Part shown: positions 17,797-26,309 of the stretch, piece after piece | Numbering within the stretch: position 1 is the first letter of the stretch | Layout of the letters: every line of letters starts with the position of its first letter | Assembly (NCBI GenBank): GCA_017411325.1 | Contig: JAFQQJ010000014.1 | Coordinates: 1-64,000 of the forward strand | Source of the DNA: Clostridia bacterium | GTDB lineage: Bacteria > Bacillota > Clostridia > CAKSNL01 > HGM11501 | Reading direction: 5' to 3' | DNA: 64,000 nt | Notes under the pieces: model-generated | Databases searched by the model: none | The model's input: only the letters and a program-made list of their open reading frames with translations | What the model was told of the DNA's origin: nothing | Program-made: the position numbers and the translations under genes

Positions 17797-19770
17797 ATGA
17801 AGAAAATATTATCGTTATTATTTGTTTGCTCGTTAATACTTTGCCTTATGATTCCCGTATCGGCGGCAGAATATCTTGATAAGTCCATGTTTACTGTGAG
17901 GGTTTCAAGCCTTTATCCCGAATCAAGCGTTGATTATATGATTGACGGTGATGCAAAAACCTACTGGCATTCCTTCTACAGAGCTGAAGGCTCTACTATC
18001 GTTGAAAGTGATAAGGTTCCTTACTATATTTATATTGAACTTCCGACAGAAGAGATTATCTCGGGCTTTACCTACACGCCCCGTATTGACAACACAAACG
18101 GAACTGCAAGAAGCTATAATTTCTATGCATCCATCGACGGAGAAACGGCTTATCTTATAGATTCCGGTGAAGGCATTCAGGACAGAACACCTTTTACAAA
18201 GGATTTCGGAAAGAGCTATAGGGTGAAGGGAATTGTATTTGAAATCACATCAAGTGTTAACTCATACGGTACCTGTGCGGAATTTGACCTTATAAGGGGA
18301 AGCGGAAGCACTACGGAAATACCCAAGGGCTCCTATGTAAGTATGGAGGGCGGAAGTGCAACGCTTGCTCCCGAGGATGATCCTTATTATGTTAAGAATC
18401 CCATTGAAAGGGACGGATGGGAAGTAAGTGTAAACAGTGTAAAAGAAACTTCTCCCGCTTCCTTGATGACAGACGGAGAAAAAGATACCTACTGGCATTC
18501 AAATTACACAAATGAAGGCTCCAAAATAACAGGTCACGACGAGCCTCCCTTCCTTATTACGATTGAGCTTCCTGCATCTGAGTATGTAAGCGGACTTTCC
18601 TACACTCCCCGTCAGGATCAGGGCACGGGCAGATTTTTGACATATAACGTATATGCAGCAGATTCAGTTGACGGCGAAAAATATCTTGTAAAAAGCGGAG
18701 ATTTTATGAACAGCCCGGCAAACGGAACTGTGGACTTCGGAATAAACATAAAGGCAAAGGTATTTGTTCTTGAAGCTACAGCCACTCAGGGCGGCTACGG
18801 CACCTGTGCAGAGATTAATTTAAGCGGTAAGGACGAAAAATATAATTCTGCCGAAAGTGCGGAGGCCTTCGAGGAAGTTATGGCGGAAATAAGACCTTAT
18901 AAGGTGAATACCGAGGGCTTTATTATTTCGGATAACTCCAACTGGGGAGAGACGTTTAAAGCTGTAAGCGCCTTTGACGGAAAGAATAATACAGTATGGC
19001 ACTCAAATCCCGATGACAAGGGCAAAACCTTTATTATAACCGTGGATATGGGAAAAGAGCATTCCTTAAAGGGCTTTGATTATGTGCCGAGAAACAACGA
19101 CGATTCGGGATTTTTATTCAAATTCTCGGTTCTCGGCAGTGTTGACGGCAAGAATTATTTCGACTTAAACGGAGAAATGATTGAAATAACACAGGGAGAA
19201 ATGGATAGAAAAAAGACCTATCATTTCGATTTTCCCGCTATCGAGGATGCAAGATTCATTAAATTTGAAATTCATTCAAGCTTTTTAGGTCACGCTTCTG
19301 TGGGAGAATTTGTTCTTTACGAAACAAGGGATAGCTTTGAGAATGCAAATAAAAAGGACACTGAAAAATACGTTCTTGCAGTAGGCAGAAAAGAAATAAC
19401 TGCAGAGCATAACGATGAAAAGACGGAAATCACGTTAGATGTTGCACCCTATATTGATAACGGAAGAACAATGATTCCCTTAAGAGGACTTCTTGAAGCA
19501 ATGGGGGCAACCATCGAGTGGCAGGGAGACACAAGAACAATCGTGGTTAAGAAGGATGTAAACGTTATAACACTTCAGATTGTGAACAACCTTGTTTATG
19601 TGTATAAGTATGTGGGCGGAGAATATAAAACCGTTCGCTACACCCTTGATGTACCGCCTAAAATCAAGGATTCAAGAACCTTTATTCCCATAAGATTTGT
19701 GTCCGAGCACCTTGGATACACCGTTGGCTGGGACGGAGCAACTCAGGAAATTACAATAGAAAACAAGTAA
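17797..19770 (+). CDS. secreted protein with three discoidin-like (F5/8 C) domains and stalk
   Basis: Predicted extracellular carbohydrate-binding protein, 657 residues, with signal peptide 1-23. Three F5/8 type C/CBM32-like repeats begin near residues 28, 206 and 371; each has the landmark DGxxxTxWHS (MIDGDAKTYWHS, MTDGEKDTYWHS, AFDGKNNTVWHS) and a later YTPR/YVPR strand. A copper-amine-oxidase-N-like stalk domain fills about 526-655. There is no catalytic domain. It lies 12 bases after the GH99-like gene with AAGGAGG before ATG, so the two are made together; it may present substrate to that enzyme. The 1000-residue protein at 58705 is a five-repeat relative. Confidence 0.82.
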   Translation: MKKILSLLFVCSLILCLMIPVSAAEYLDKSMFTVRVSSLYPESSVDYMIDGDAKTYWHSFYRAEGSTIVESDKVPYYIYIELPTEEIISGFTYTPRIDNTNGTARSYNFYASIDGETAYLIDSGEGIQDRTPFTKDFGKSYRVKGIVFEITSSVNSYGTCAEFDLIRGSGSTTEIPKGSYVSMEGGSATLAPEDDPYYVKNPIERDGWEVSVNSVKETSPASLMTDGEKDTYWHSNYTNEGSKITGHDEPPFLITIELPASEYVSGLSYTPRQDQGTGRFLTYNVYAADSVDGEKYLVKSGDFMNSPANGTVDFGINIKAKVFVLEATATQGGYGTCAEINLSGKDEKYNSAESAEAFEEVMAEIRPYKVNTEGFIISDNSNWGETFKAVSAFDGKNNTVWHSNPDDKGKTFIITVDMGKEHSLKGFDYVPRNNDDSGFLFKFSVLGSVDGKNYFDLNGEMIEITQGEMDRKKTYHFDFPAIEDARFIKFEIHSSFLGHASVGEFVLYETRDSFENANKKDTEKYVLAVGRKEITAEHNDEKTEITLDVAPYIDNGRTMIPLRGLLEAMGATIEWQGDTRTIVVKKDVNVITLQIVNNLVYVYKYVGGEYKTVRYTLDVPPKIKDSRTFIPIRFVSEHLGYTVGWDGATQEITIENK

Positions 19771-19771
19771 G

Positions 19772-19804
19772 AAAAAGTGCTGTGGCTTTGCCACAGCACT
19801 TTTT
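19772..19804. terminator. bidirectional terminator, right edge of GH99-like module
   Basis: AAAAAGTGCTGTGGC/GCCACAGCACTTTTT, 15-bp stem with loop TTT. It serves the discoidin gene on plus and overlaps the fucO stop codon on minus. Core is shared with 13882-13918. Confidence 0.9.
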
Positions 19805-20951
19805 ACATCAGCGATAAATACAGCTTTTTTATATCATCGATTGTAACCTCTCTCGGGTTACCGGGGCGGCAGGCATCGTAAAAGGCACTTTCGGAAAGAA
19901 AGTCAATGTCTTCTTCCGAGGCAATATCCCGGAGGTCTTTTGGGATTTTAAGTGCGGCGGAGAGATTTTTTACAGCCTCGATTGCCGCATCCTTTGCCTC
20001 GTCTTCCGATAAAGCGTCTGTATTTTCGCATCCCATAGCCTTTGCGATATGGCGGTATTTGTCGCCCGCCGCATCACGGTTAAATTCCATAACGTGGGGA
20101 AGAATTATGGCGTTTGCAACACCGTGCGGTGTTTTGTAAAAGGCACTTATGGGGTGGGACATTGAGTGAACTATGCCAAGCCCTGCATTGGAAAATCCCA
20201 TTCCCGCTATGAATTGTCCGAGTGCCATAGAAGAAAAGGCATCTTTGTTTCCCTCTGCCGCATCCTTCAATGACGAGGCTATAAGACGGATTGCGCTTAA
20301 GGTTAAAATATCGGAAAGCGGAGTTGCATTTTTGGTGATATACCCTTCAATGGCGTGGGTTAATGCATCCATCCCCGTGGCGGCGGTTAAACATTCGGGC
20401 ATTGAAATCATCATGGAAGGATCAACAAATGCGGCAACGGGTATTGACTGATGGCAGATGCAGACCATCTTTTTCTTGTTGTCTGAATCGGTAATCACGA
20501 AAAACACCGTGGCTTCTGCGGCACTTCCTGCCGTCGTTGGTACTGCAAATAATGGCACCGGGCGGTTTTTCACATTCTTAAAGCCCTCTAAACTTACAAC
20601 ATCGGAAAATTCGGGATTGGTTATAATTATTCCTATTGCCTTGGCTGTGTCAATGGGGCTTCCGCCGCCAACGGCAAGGATAAAGTCCGCACCGGATGCT
20701 TTGTAGGCATCAACGCCCTTTGATACACTTTCTGTGGAAGGGTTTGGTTCTACCTCTGAAAAAATTTCAAAGGGGATACTGAATTTTTCTAAAATGTCCG
20801 TAACCTTGTCCGTAATTTTTGCAAGGCAAAGGTCGTTGTCTGTTACAATAAAGGCTTTCTTTAATCCTCGGTGCTTCACTTCGCCGGGGATTTCCTCAAT
20901 TGCACCTTCGCCGTGATATGAGGTTTCGTTAAAAATAAATTTATGCGGCAA
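19803..20951 (-). CDS. fucO: lactaldehyde reductase / iron-containing alcohol dehydrogenase
   Basis: Reduces lactaldehyde from fucose or rhamnose breakdown to 1,2-propanediol. The protein is colinear with E. coli FucO over its whole length: GGGSPIDTAKAIG (NAD site), GMDALTHAIEGY and HSMSHPISAFYKTPHGVANAI (metal-ligand His residues). I choose TTG 20951 as start, giving 382 residues (FucO has 383), because AAAGGA lies 8 bases upstream; the ATG nine bases earlier abuts that site. The start and ribosome site sit inside a long hairpin (20942-20987). Follows an AraC gene in the same direction. GH106-like (rhamnosidase-type) genes elsewhere in the window fit the role. Confidence 0.85.
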   Translation of the reverse strand: MPHKFIFNETSYHGEGAIEEIPGEVKHRGLKKAFIVTDNDLCLAKITDKVTDILEKFSIPFEIFSEVEPNPSTESVSKGVDAYKASGADFILAVGGGSPIDTAKAIGIIITNPEFSDVVSLEGFKNVKNRPVPLFAVPTTAGSAAEATVFFVITDSDNKKKMVCICHQSIPVAAFVDPSMMISMPECLTAATGMDALTHAIEGYITKNATPLSDILTLSAIRLIASSLKDAAEGNKDAFSSMALGQFIAGMGFSNAGLGIVHSMSHPISAFYKTPHGVANAIILPHVMEFNRDAAGDKYRHIAKAMGCENTDALSEDEAKDAAIEAVKNLSAALKIPKDLRDIASEEDIDFLSESAFYDACRPGNPREVTIDDIKKLYLSLM

Positions 20952-20987
20952 ATTAATCATTCCTTTCAAATGATAGTTTGCCGCATA
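20942..20987 (-). promoter_or_regulatory. hairpin enclosing the fucO translation start
   Basis: On the minus-strand RNA TATGCGGCAAA (20987-20977) pairs with TTTGCCGCATA (20952-20942), 11 bp; inside, ATCATT pairs with AATGAT, leaving the ribosome site in the apical loop. The TTG start lies in the outer stem. Confidence 0.7.
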
Positions 20988-21003
20988 GCATAATTTCTAT
21001 TCA

Positions 21004-21738
21004 TTATCTTACATCTTTTGGGGACTTACCCAGTATTTTGAAAAATACGTTTCTGAAATGATTGGAGGAGGAAAAGCCCGACCGCCAGCTTACTTCCTCA
21101 ACGGGCATATCAGTCTGGGTAAGAAGGTATAAAGCGTGCTGTATGCACACATTATGCTTGTAATTTATGGGCGAAACGCCCGTTGCCTTTTTGAAGGCGG
21201 AATAAAAATGGGGCTCCGAATAGTTGCAGAGGGATGCAAGGTGGGAAACGGTTATGTTTTTATTATAGTTCTGCTCAATATATTCAATGGCGGGTAAAAC
21301 GGCAGAAAGGGCGGGGTTACCGCCGGTCAGCTTTTCTGAAAGATCGGAAAGAAGCAGGTAAAATTTCCCCAGGGACTCTGTATGATTATTTTCGTAGGAT
21401 GCAAAAATTTCGTCAAATATATCGGAAGGATAGTTTTTTAAAATCTGAAAGGGGAAAGAAGAAAATGCCTTTCTGTCGGTAAAGGAAAAGCTTAAAGAAT
21501 AAAATACCACACGGGGCTCTCCCTGCCAGAAGGAATAATACTTTGTGCCCGCGGCGATATAAATAAGGTCGCCTTCGTTTGCAGAAAGGGTTTTACCGTG
21601 ATACAAAAACTCCGCCGTGCCGTGCAAAAGATAGCCGATGCAGGGATTTGTGAAGGTAATAAAATCTCCCGTTGTGTGATGCTTGGGATAATCGTATTTA
21701 TCCATATAAAAGGATTTTACATATATTTTTTCGTTCAT
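21004..21738 (-). CDS. AraC family regulator, upstream of fucO
   Basis: 244-residue regulator with an N-terminal cupin (NEGDLIYIAAGTKYYSF core) and a C-terminal AraC double helix-turn-helix from about residue 145, ending FSSSNHFRNVFFKILGKSPKDVR. Its ribosome site is weak (GGTGA). Its promoter overlaps that of the divergent oxidoreductase operon, and both -10 boxes lie in copies of the repeat GATAGTATAC, so it probably controls both that operon and itself plus fucO (52 bases downstream). Inducer not deducible. Confidence 0.87.
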   Translation of the reverse strand: MNEKIYVKSFYMDKYDYPKHHTTGDFITFTNPCIGYLLHGTAEFLYHGKTLSANEGDLIYIAAGTKYYSFWQGEPRVVFYSLSFSFTDRKAFSSFPFQILKNYPSDIFDEIFASYENNHTESLGKFYLLLSDLSEKLTGGNPALSAVLPAIEYIEQNYNKNITVSHLASLCNYSEPHFYSAFKKATGVSPINYKHNVCIQHALYLLTQTDMPVEEVSWRSGFSSSNHFRNVFFKILGKSPKDVR

Positions 21739-21772
21739 AAAATCACCAAATCATAGAATAGTTACTTTTTTT

Positions 21773-21815
21773 GATAGTATACGCTATTGAAATGCTTTTG
21801 TCAAGATAGTATACT
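21773..21815. promoter_or_regulatory. overlapping divergent promoters with direct repeats
   Basis: GATAGTATAC occurs at 21773-21782 and 21805-21814, centres 32 bases apart. Plus promoter: TTGAAA (21787-21792), 17 bases, TATACT (21810-21815). Minus promoter: TTGACA (21804-21799), 17 bases, TATACT (21781-21776). Each -10 lies in a repeat copy and each -35 lies in the other's spacer, so polymerase can occupy only one. Confidence 0.8.
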
Positions 21816-21834
21816 TAAGCTGAGGAGTGATATT

Positions 21835-22854
21835 ATGGAAATAAAGCAGATTATTTTCCCCGAAGTAAATAAAGTGGAAATTGTAACTAAAAATGAAGAA
21901 TTAAAGCCCGGCTCGGTTTGCGTAAGAACTATGGTAAGTACGGTAAGCCCCGGAACTGAGAGAGCCAACATCACGGGTGATTTGAATGTTTCGGCGTCAA
22001 CCGAACCGCCTAAGGAAGCGGTTTTCCCCAGGGTTTCGGGCTACAGCTCCGCAGGTATTGTTGAAGCTGTGGGCGAATGTGTTAAGGATTTTAAGGTGGG
22101 AGATCGTGTTGCCCTTTACTGGAGTTTGCACAAGAACTATAATATAGTGGCAAGAAATCAGGTTGTAAAAATTCCCTCGGAGGATATATCCTATAACGAA
22201 GCGGCACTTTCTTTTATATCTACATTCCCTATGGCGGCAATAAGAAAAACCCGTCTTGAAATGGGTGAAAGTGCCCTTGTAATGGGACTTGGAACTCTTG
22301 GACAGATTGCGGTAAGACTTCTTAAAGCGTCGGGTGCAACACCCATAATCGCGGCAGACCCCATAAAGGAAAAAAGAGATGCGGCACTTACGGGCGGTGC
22401 GGACTATGCACTCGATCCTCTATCCGAAGGTTTTGCCGAAAAGGTAAAGGAGCTTACAGGCGGCGGGGCAAAGGTTGCAATTGAAGTTACCGGCGTTGGT
22501 GCAGGTCTTTCCGGCGCTCTTGACTGTATGGCGCAGTTTGGAAGGGTTGCACTTCTTGGCTGTACAAGAGATAAAAACTTTACGATTGACTATTACAGAA
22601 AGGTGCACGCACCCGGCATCAGCTTAATCGGTGCACACACCATTGCCCGTCCCGAGTACGAGTCATCACCGGGTATGTTTACCCACCGTGACGATATGAC
22701 AGCGGTATTAAATCTTTTGAAATATAAGAGAATTTCCTTTGCCGATATGCTTGGCGAGGTTTATTCACCCGCCGAGTGCGAAAAGGTTTACGACAGACTT
22801 ATAAATGATAAAAATTTCCCTGCAGTAGTGCAGTTTGACTGGAGGTTGCTTTAA
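21835..22854 (+). CDS. medium-chain (MDR) alcohol dehydrogenase-like oxidoreductase
   Basis: NAD(P)-dependent dehydrogenase of the MDR superfamily, 339 residues from ATG 21835 (GAGGAGTGA upstream; the longer frame crosses the promoter). It has the GroES-like N-terminal part with STVSPGTERANI and the Rossmann motif GLGTLGQ about residues 155-161. The catalytic-zinc GHE segment of classical alcohol dehydrogenases is not present (GYSSAG instead), so it may be zinc-free. First of three overlapping or close oxidoreductase genes; probably acts on a sugar or polyol intermediate. Confidence 0.82.
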   Translation: MEIKQIIFPEVNKVEIVTKNEELKPGSVCVRTMVSTVSPGTERANITGDLNVSASTEPPKEAVFPRVSGYSSAGIVEAVGECVKDFKVGDRVALYWSLHKNYNIVARNQVVKIPSEDISYNEAALSFISTFPMAAIRKTRLEMGESALVMGLGTLGQIAVRLLKASGATPIIAADPIKEKRDAALTGGADYALDPLSEGFAEKVKELTGGGAKVAIEVTGVGAGLSGALDCMAQFGRVALLGCTRDKNFTIDYYRKVHAPGISLIGAHTIARPEYESSPGMFTHRDDMTAVLNLLKYKRISFADMLGEVYSPAECEKVYDRLINDKNFPAVVQFDWRLL

Positions 22855-23855
22855 TGAGAAGAATAAAGGCGGTGCAAATCGGTCTTGGTCACGACCACGC
22901 CCCGGCACCCTTTGTAACAATGCCATATTTAAGCGATTTGTTTGAGCTTTGCGGTCTTGTTATTCCGTCCGAGGAAGAGGGTAAATATGACCAAAAGAAA
23001 GGAACTGTAAAGCTTCCCTTGATGACTCTTTCAGAAGCTCTTGAAAATGAAGAAATCGAAGCGGTATTTATCGAAACCGAGGAAAAATATCTTACAAAAT
23101 ATTCTGTCTTATCCTTAAAGGCGGGAAAGCATGTTTATATGGATAAGCCCGGAGGAAGCGACCATGAGGAGTTTTTAGAGGCAATACGCCTTGCAAAGGA
23201 AAAGGGTAAGGTTCTTCATATGGGTTATATGTACCGTTATAACCCGATAATTTCCGATTTGATGAAGAAAATAAAGGAAGGCTATTTAGGCGAAATATTC
23301 AGCGTTGAAGCGCAGATGAACGGAATTTCACCTCCCACGGAGGAAAAACGCCATTGGCTTTCCGGCATTGACGGCGGAATGATGTACTTTTTAGGCTGTC
23401 ATATGGTTGACCTGGTTATAAGTATCCTGGGCGAGCCTGAGGAAATTATCCCCCATAATATAGCAACGGGACATTCTGGCGAAGGAGTAAATGACTACGG
23501 TCTTGCGATTTTTAAATATAAAAATGCACAGGCAATCGTTAAAAGCTCTGCCGCAGAATACGGCGGGTTCCCAAGAAGACAGCTTGTTGTATGCGGAAGC
23601 AAGGGAACGGCTGAGGTAAAGCCTCTTGAAATGCATTCGGGCGGGGCGGCTCACCATACAACCGTTTGCTATTATATGAATTCCGCATGGTGTGACAAAG
23701 GAGAAACTCAGGTAAGCGAAGAATATGACCGCTATAAAACATTGATTGAATCCTTCGGACTTGAAATCCTTGGGAAAATAGAAAATCCCTATACGGCGGA
23801 ATATGAAATTGCAGTCCATAAAGCTACCCTTAAGGCTGCAGGAATTATGAAGTGA
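22854..23855 (+). CDS. Gfo/Idh/MocA family oxidoreductase (operon with MDR gene)
   Basis: NAD(P)-dependent sugar or cyclitol dehydrogenase family, 333 residues. An N-terminal Rossmann fold (VQIGLGHDH, a variant of GxGxxG) is followed by the family's EKP-type motif as MDKPGG near residue 99, with the catalytic Lys, and the YRYNP and GGMMYFLGCHMVDL stretches of the C-terminal domain. It shares one base with the stop codon of the preceding gene (TAATG), so translation is coupled. Substrate unknown. Confidence 0.85.
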   Translation: MRRIKAVQIGLGHDHAPAPFVTMPYLSDLFELCGLVIPSEEEGKYDQKKGTVKLPLMTLSEALENEEIEAVFIETEEKYLTKYSVLSLKAGKHVYMDKPGGSDHEEFLEAIRLAKEKGKVLHMGYMYRYNPIISDLMKKIKEGYLGEIFSVEAQMNGISPPTEEKRHWLSGIDGGMMYFLGCHMVDLVISILGEPEEIIPHNIATGHSGEGVNDYGLAIFKYKNAQAIVKSSAAEYGGFPRRQLVVCGSKGTAEVKPLEMHSGGAAHHTTVCYYMNSAWCDKGETQVSEEYDRYKTLIESFGLEILGKIENPYTAEYEIAVHKATLKAAGIMK

Positions 23856-23864
23856 GGTAAGTTT

Positions 23865-24848
23865 ATGAAAGCTATACTTGTAAATGATGATAAATCCTTA
23901 AGATGGGACGAGGTTGAAAATCCCGTAATAAAGCCTGATGAGGTACTGGTTGAAATCCACGCGGCGGCACTTAACCGCGCAGATTTGATGCAGAGGGAAG
24001 GAGACTATCCGCCTCCCCCCGGATGCCCCGAATGGATGGGACTTGAAATAGCAGGCGTAATAAAGGAAGTAGGTTCTGTTGCCAAGGAAAAATCCGACTG
24101 GAAGGTGGGTGACAAGGTTTGTGCACTTCTCGGCGGCGGAGGCTATGCTGAATTTGTCAGCGTAAGATATGATATGTTAATGCCGGTACCTTCTAACTGC
24201 ACAATGGTTGAAGCATCAGCAATTCCCGAAGCCTTTGCAACGGCTTATCTTAATCTTTTCATCGAGGGCGGAATAAAGGAAGGAAACACCCTTTTGATGA
24301 ATGCAGGTGCAAGCGGACTTGCCAGCGTTATTATCCCTATGGCAAAGGCATTCGGCGTAAGGGTTATCACAACGGTTTTAACGGAAGACAAGAAGGAAGC
24401 GATAGCGCATCTTAACGCAGACAGAGTGGTTGTGACAACTAAAGAGGATATAGTAGAGGTTCTTAAGGAAGAACTCAGTGCGGGGCACGGGGTTGATGTT
24501 GCAATTGACTGTCTCGGCGGAGATTTTATGGGTAAGTGCATCCACTACCTGACCCACGGTGCCCGCTGGATAATGATTGCCGCCCTTGCAGGAACAAAAA
24601 CAGAAATTGACTTAAAGAATATCTATGTAAGGAATGTCAGAATCATCGGAAGCACACTGCGCTCAAGAACTCCCGATATGAAGGCGTTTATCCTTTCAGA
24701 GCTTGTTAAAAACGTATACCCGAAAATTGAAGCGGGACAGGTCATGCCCACAATTTACAAGGTTTTACCCATCACCGAGGCAGAAAGTGCCCATGACATT
24801 TTATATAAGGGTGAAAATGTGGGCAAGGTGGTACTTACAGTTAAGTAA
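23865..24848 (+). CDS. NADPH:quinone oxidoreductase-like (zeta-crystallin type) MDR protein
   Basis: 327-residue zinc-free MDR protein of the quinone reductase/PIG3 subgroup: AALNRADLMQREGDYPPPPG at the N-terminus (shown by its NRADLMQREG core) and the nucleotide-binding segment LLMNAGASGLASVIIPMAKA in the middle, where family members have AGASGVG. GAGGT precedes ATG, 9 bases after the previous gene. In this context it probably works with the other two dehydrogenases on the same substrate; a true quinone substrate is not implied. Confidence 0.85.
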   Translation: MKAILVNDDKSLRWDEVENPVIKPDEVLVEIHAAALNRADLMQREGDYPPPPGCPEWMGLEIAGVIKEVGSVAKEKSDWKVGDKVCALLGGGGYAEFVSVRYDMLMPVPSNCTMVEASAIPEAFATAYLNLFIEGGIKEGNTLLMNAGASGLASVIIPMAKAFGVRVITTVLTEDKKEAIAHLNADRVVVTTKEDIVEVLKEELSAGHGVDVAIDCLGGDFMGKCIHYLTHGARWIMIAALAGTKTEIDLKNIYVRNVRIIGSTLRSRTPDMKAFILSELVKNVYPKIEAGQVMPTIYKVLPITEAESAHDILYKGENVGKVVLTVK

Positions 24849-24887
24849 ACGTGTTCGGATACTAACGCATTTGCTTAAAGAATAATG

Positions 24888-24931
24888 TTGATTTTTGTCC
24901 GTCCGTATGGTATAATACGGACGGATTTTTT
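24888..24931 (+). promoter_or_regulatory. terminator of the oxidoreductase operon fused with the MATE promoter
   Basis: TCCGTCCGTAT/ATACGGACGGA (24898-24925) followed by T6 is a terminator. The same bases hold a promoter: TTGATT (24888-24893), 17 bases, TATAAT (24911-24916), whose -10 sits in the hairpin's loop and right arm. Confidence 0.8.
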
Positions 24932-24950
24932 ATTGGAAAGAGACGGTAAA

Positions 24951-26309
24951 ATGATTAAAGACAAAGCTTTTTACAGAGAGTTTTTCAGCCTTTATGTTAT
25001 GCTTGTGCTTCAGAATGTAATAGTTCTCGGCGTAAATTTAGCTGACAATATAATGATAGGCTCCTACAGCGAAACGGCGCTGTCAGGTGTTGCGGCGGTA
25101 AACCAGATTCAGTTTGTGTTTCAGCAGATTATCATGGGCTGCGGCGATGCAATTGTTGTTCTCGGAAGTCAGTACTGGGGGCAGAAAAGATGCACCGAGG
25201 TTAAGAAAATATCTTTTTCTGCCATGACGCTGGCGCTTTCAGCTGCGGTTATTCTTTTCACACTTGCTCTTTTTATTCCTGAAAAGGTTGTGGGTATTTT
25301 CACCCCCACCGATGCAATTGTGGCTTCGGGCGTTGAGTATATTAATATCATAAAATACACCTACATAATTTTTGCAATCACAAACGTGCTTCTTGCGACT
25401 TTAAGATGTGTGGAAACGGTAAAAATAGCCTTTTTAGTTTCCCTTGCAACGCTACTCATTAACTGTTCCATAAATTTTGTTTTAATCGAAGGTCGCTTCG
25501 GCTTTCCCGAGCTTGGCGTGACCGGTGCGGCAATCGGAACGCTTACGGCAAGAATAATCGAGCTTGTTATCGTTATAATTTATGTTGCATTTTACGATAA
25601 AAAGCTTAATATAAAGCTTTCCGGATACATAAAAATCGATAAAAAGCTTTATTGGGACTATATGAAAATTGCCCGCTCCGTTGTGCTTGTTGCGGCAATG
25701 TTCGGCGTATCAACGGCGCTTCAGACGGTAATCTTAGGTCATATGTCCGATGCGGCAATTGCGGCAAATTCGGTTTCTACGTCCCTTTTTCAGACTCTTA
25801 AGGTGGCATCCATCGGCGCCTCTGCCACGACAAGTGTTATCATAGGAAAGGCTGTCGGAACGGGAAACATCAAAAAGGTTAAGGACTATACGAAAACACT
25901 ACAGATTATGTTTATCATAATAGGGGCTGTTACAAGCACGCTTTTGTTCTTCTTAAGGATTCCGATTTTGTCTCTTTATGATTTAAGCGCGGAAACAAAA
26001 TACCTTGCAAACGCATTTATTCTGGTATTGTGCGTAACAGGCTTTGGCACGGCATATCAGATGCCTGCATTAACCGGTATAGTAAGGGGCGGGGGCGATC
26101 CCGATTTTATCCTGAAAAACGATATTATAAGTATATGGTGTATCGTTCTTCCCGTGTCATTTCTTGCGGCGTTTTACTGGCACTGGCATCCCATTGCCGT
26201 GGTATTCTGCTTAAACGCCGATCAGATTTTCAAATGCGGTGCGGCGGCAATTAAAACCAACAGCTACACCTGGATAAAAAGCCTTACAAGGGAGAAGGAA
26301 AATGGATAA
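24951..26309 (+). CDS. MATE family efflux transporter
   Basis: Twelve-segment membrane protein of the multidrug and toxin extrusion family (Na+ or H+ driven antiport), 452 residues from ATG 24951; the longer frame would start upstream of the promoter. Family features are NLADNIMIGSYSETALSGVAAVNQI near the N-terminus (core ADNIMIG and GVAAVNQ) and the equivalent repeat in the second half (SDAAIAANSVSTSLFQ core). First gene of a MATE-PHP-eutH operon, overlapping the next by 8 bases. Substrate unknown. Confidence 0.9.
   Translation: MIKDKAFYREFFSLYVMLVLQNVIVLGVNLADNIMIGSYSETALSGVAAVNQIQFVFQQIIMGCGDAIVVLGSQYWGQKRCTEVKKISFSAMTLALSAAVILFTLALFIPEKVVGIFTPTDAIVASGVEYINIIKYTYIIFAITNVLLATLRCVETVKIAFLVSLATLLINCSINFVLIEGRFGFPELGVTGAAIGTLTARIIELVIVIIYVAFYDKKLNIKLSGYIKIDKKLYWDYMKIARSVVLVAAMFGVSTALQTVILGHMSDAAIAANSVSTSLFQTLKVASIGASATTSVIIGKAVGTGNIKKVKDYTKTLQIMFIIIGAVTSTLLFFLRIPILSLYDLSAETKYLANAFILVLCVTGFGTAYQMPALTGIVRGGGDPDFILKNDIISIWCIVLPVSFLAAFYWHWHPIAVVFCLNADQIFKCGAAAIKTNSYTWIKSLTREKENG

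Noticed and set aside
21835..22854. Classical zinc alcohol dehydrogenase
   Set aside because: The GHE zinc-ligand segment is missing, so only the MDR superfamily level is supported.
24885..24950. Longer MATE N-terminus starting at 24885
   Set aside because: It would read through the preceding terminator and upstream of its own promoter; ATG 24951 gives a normal family start.
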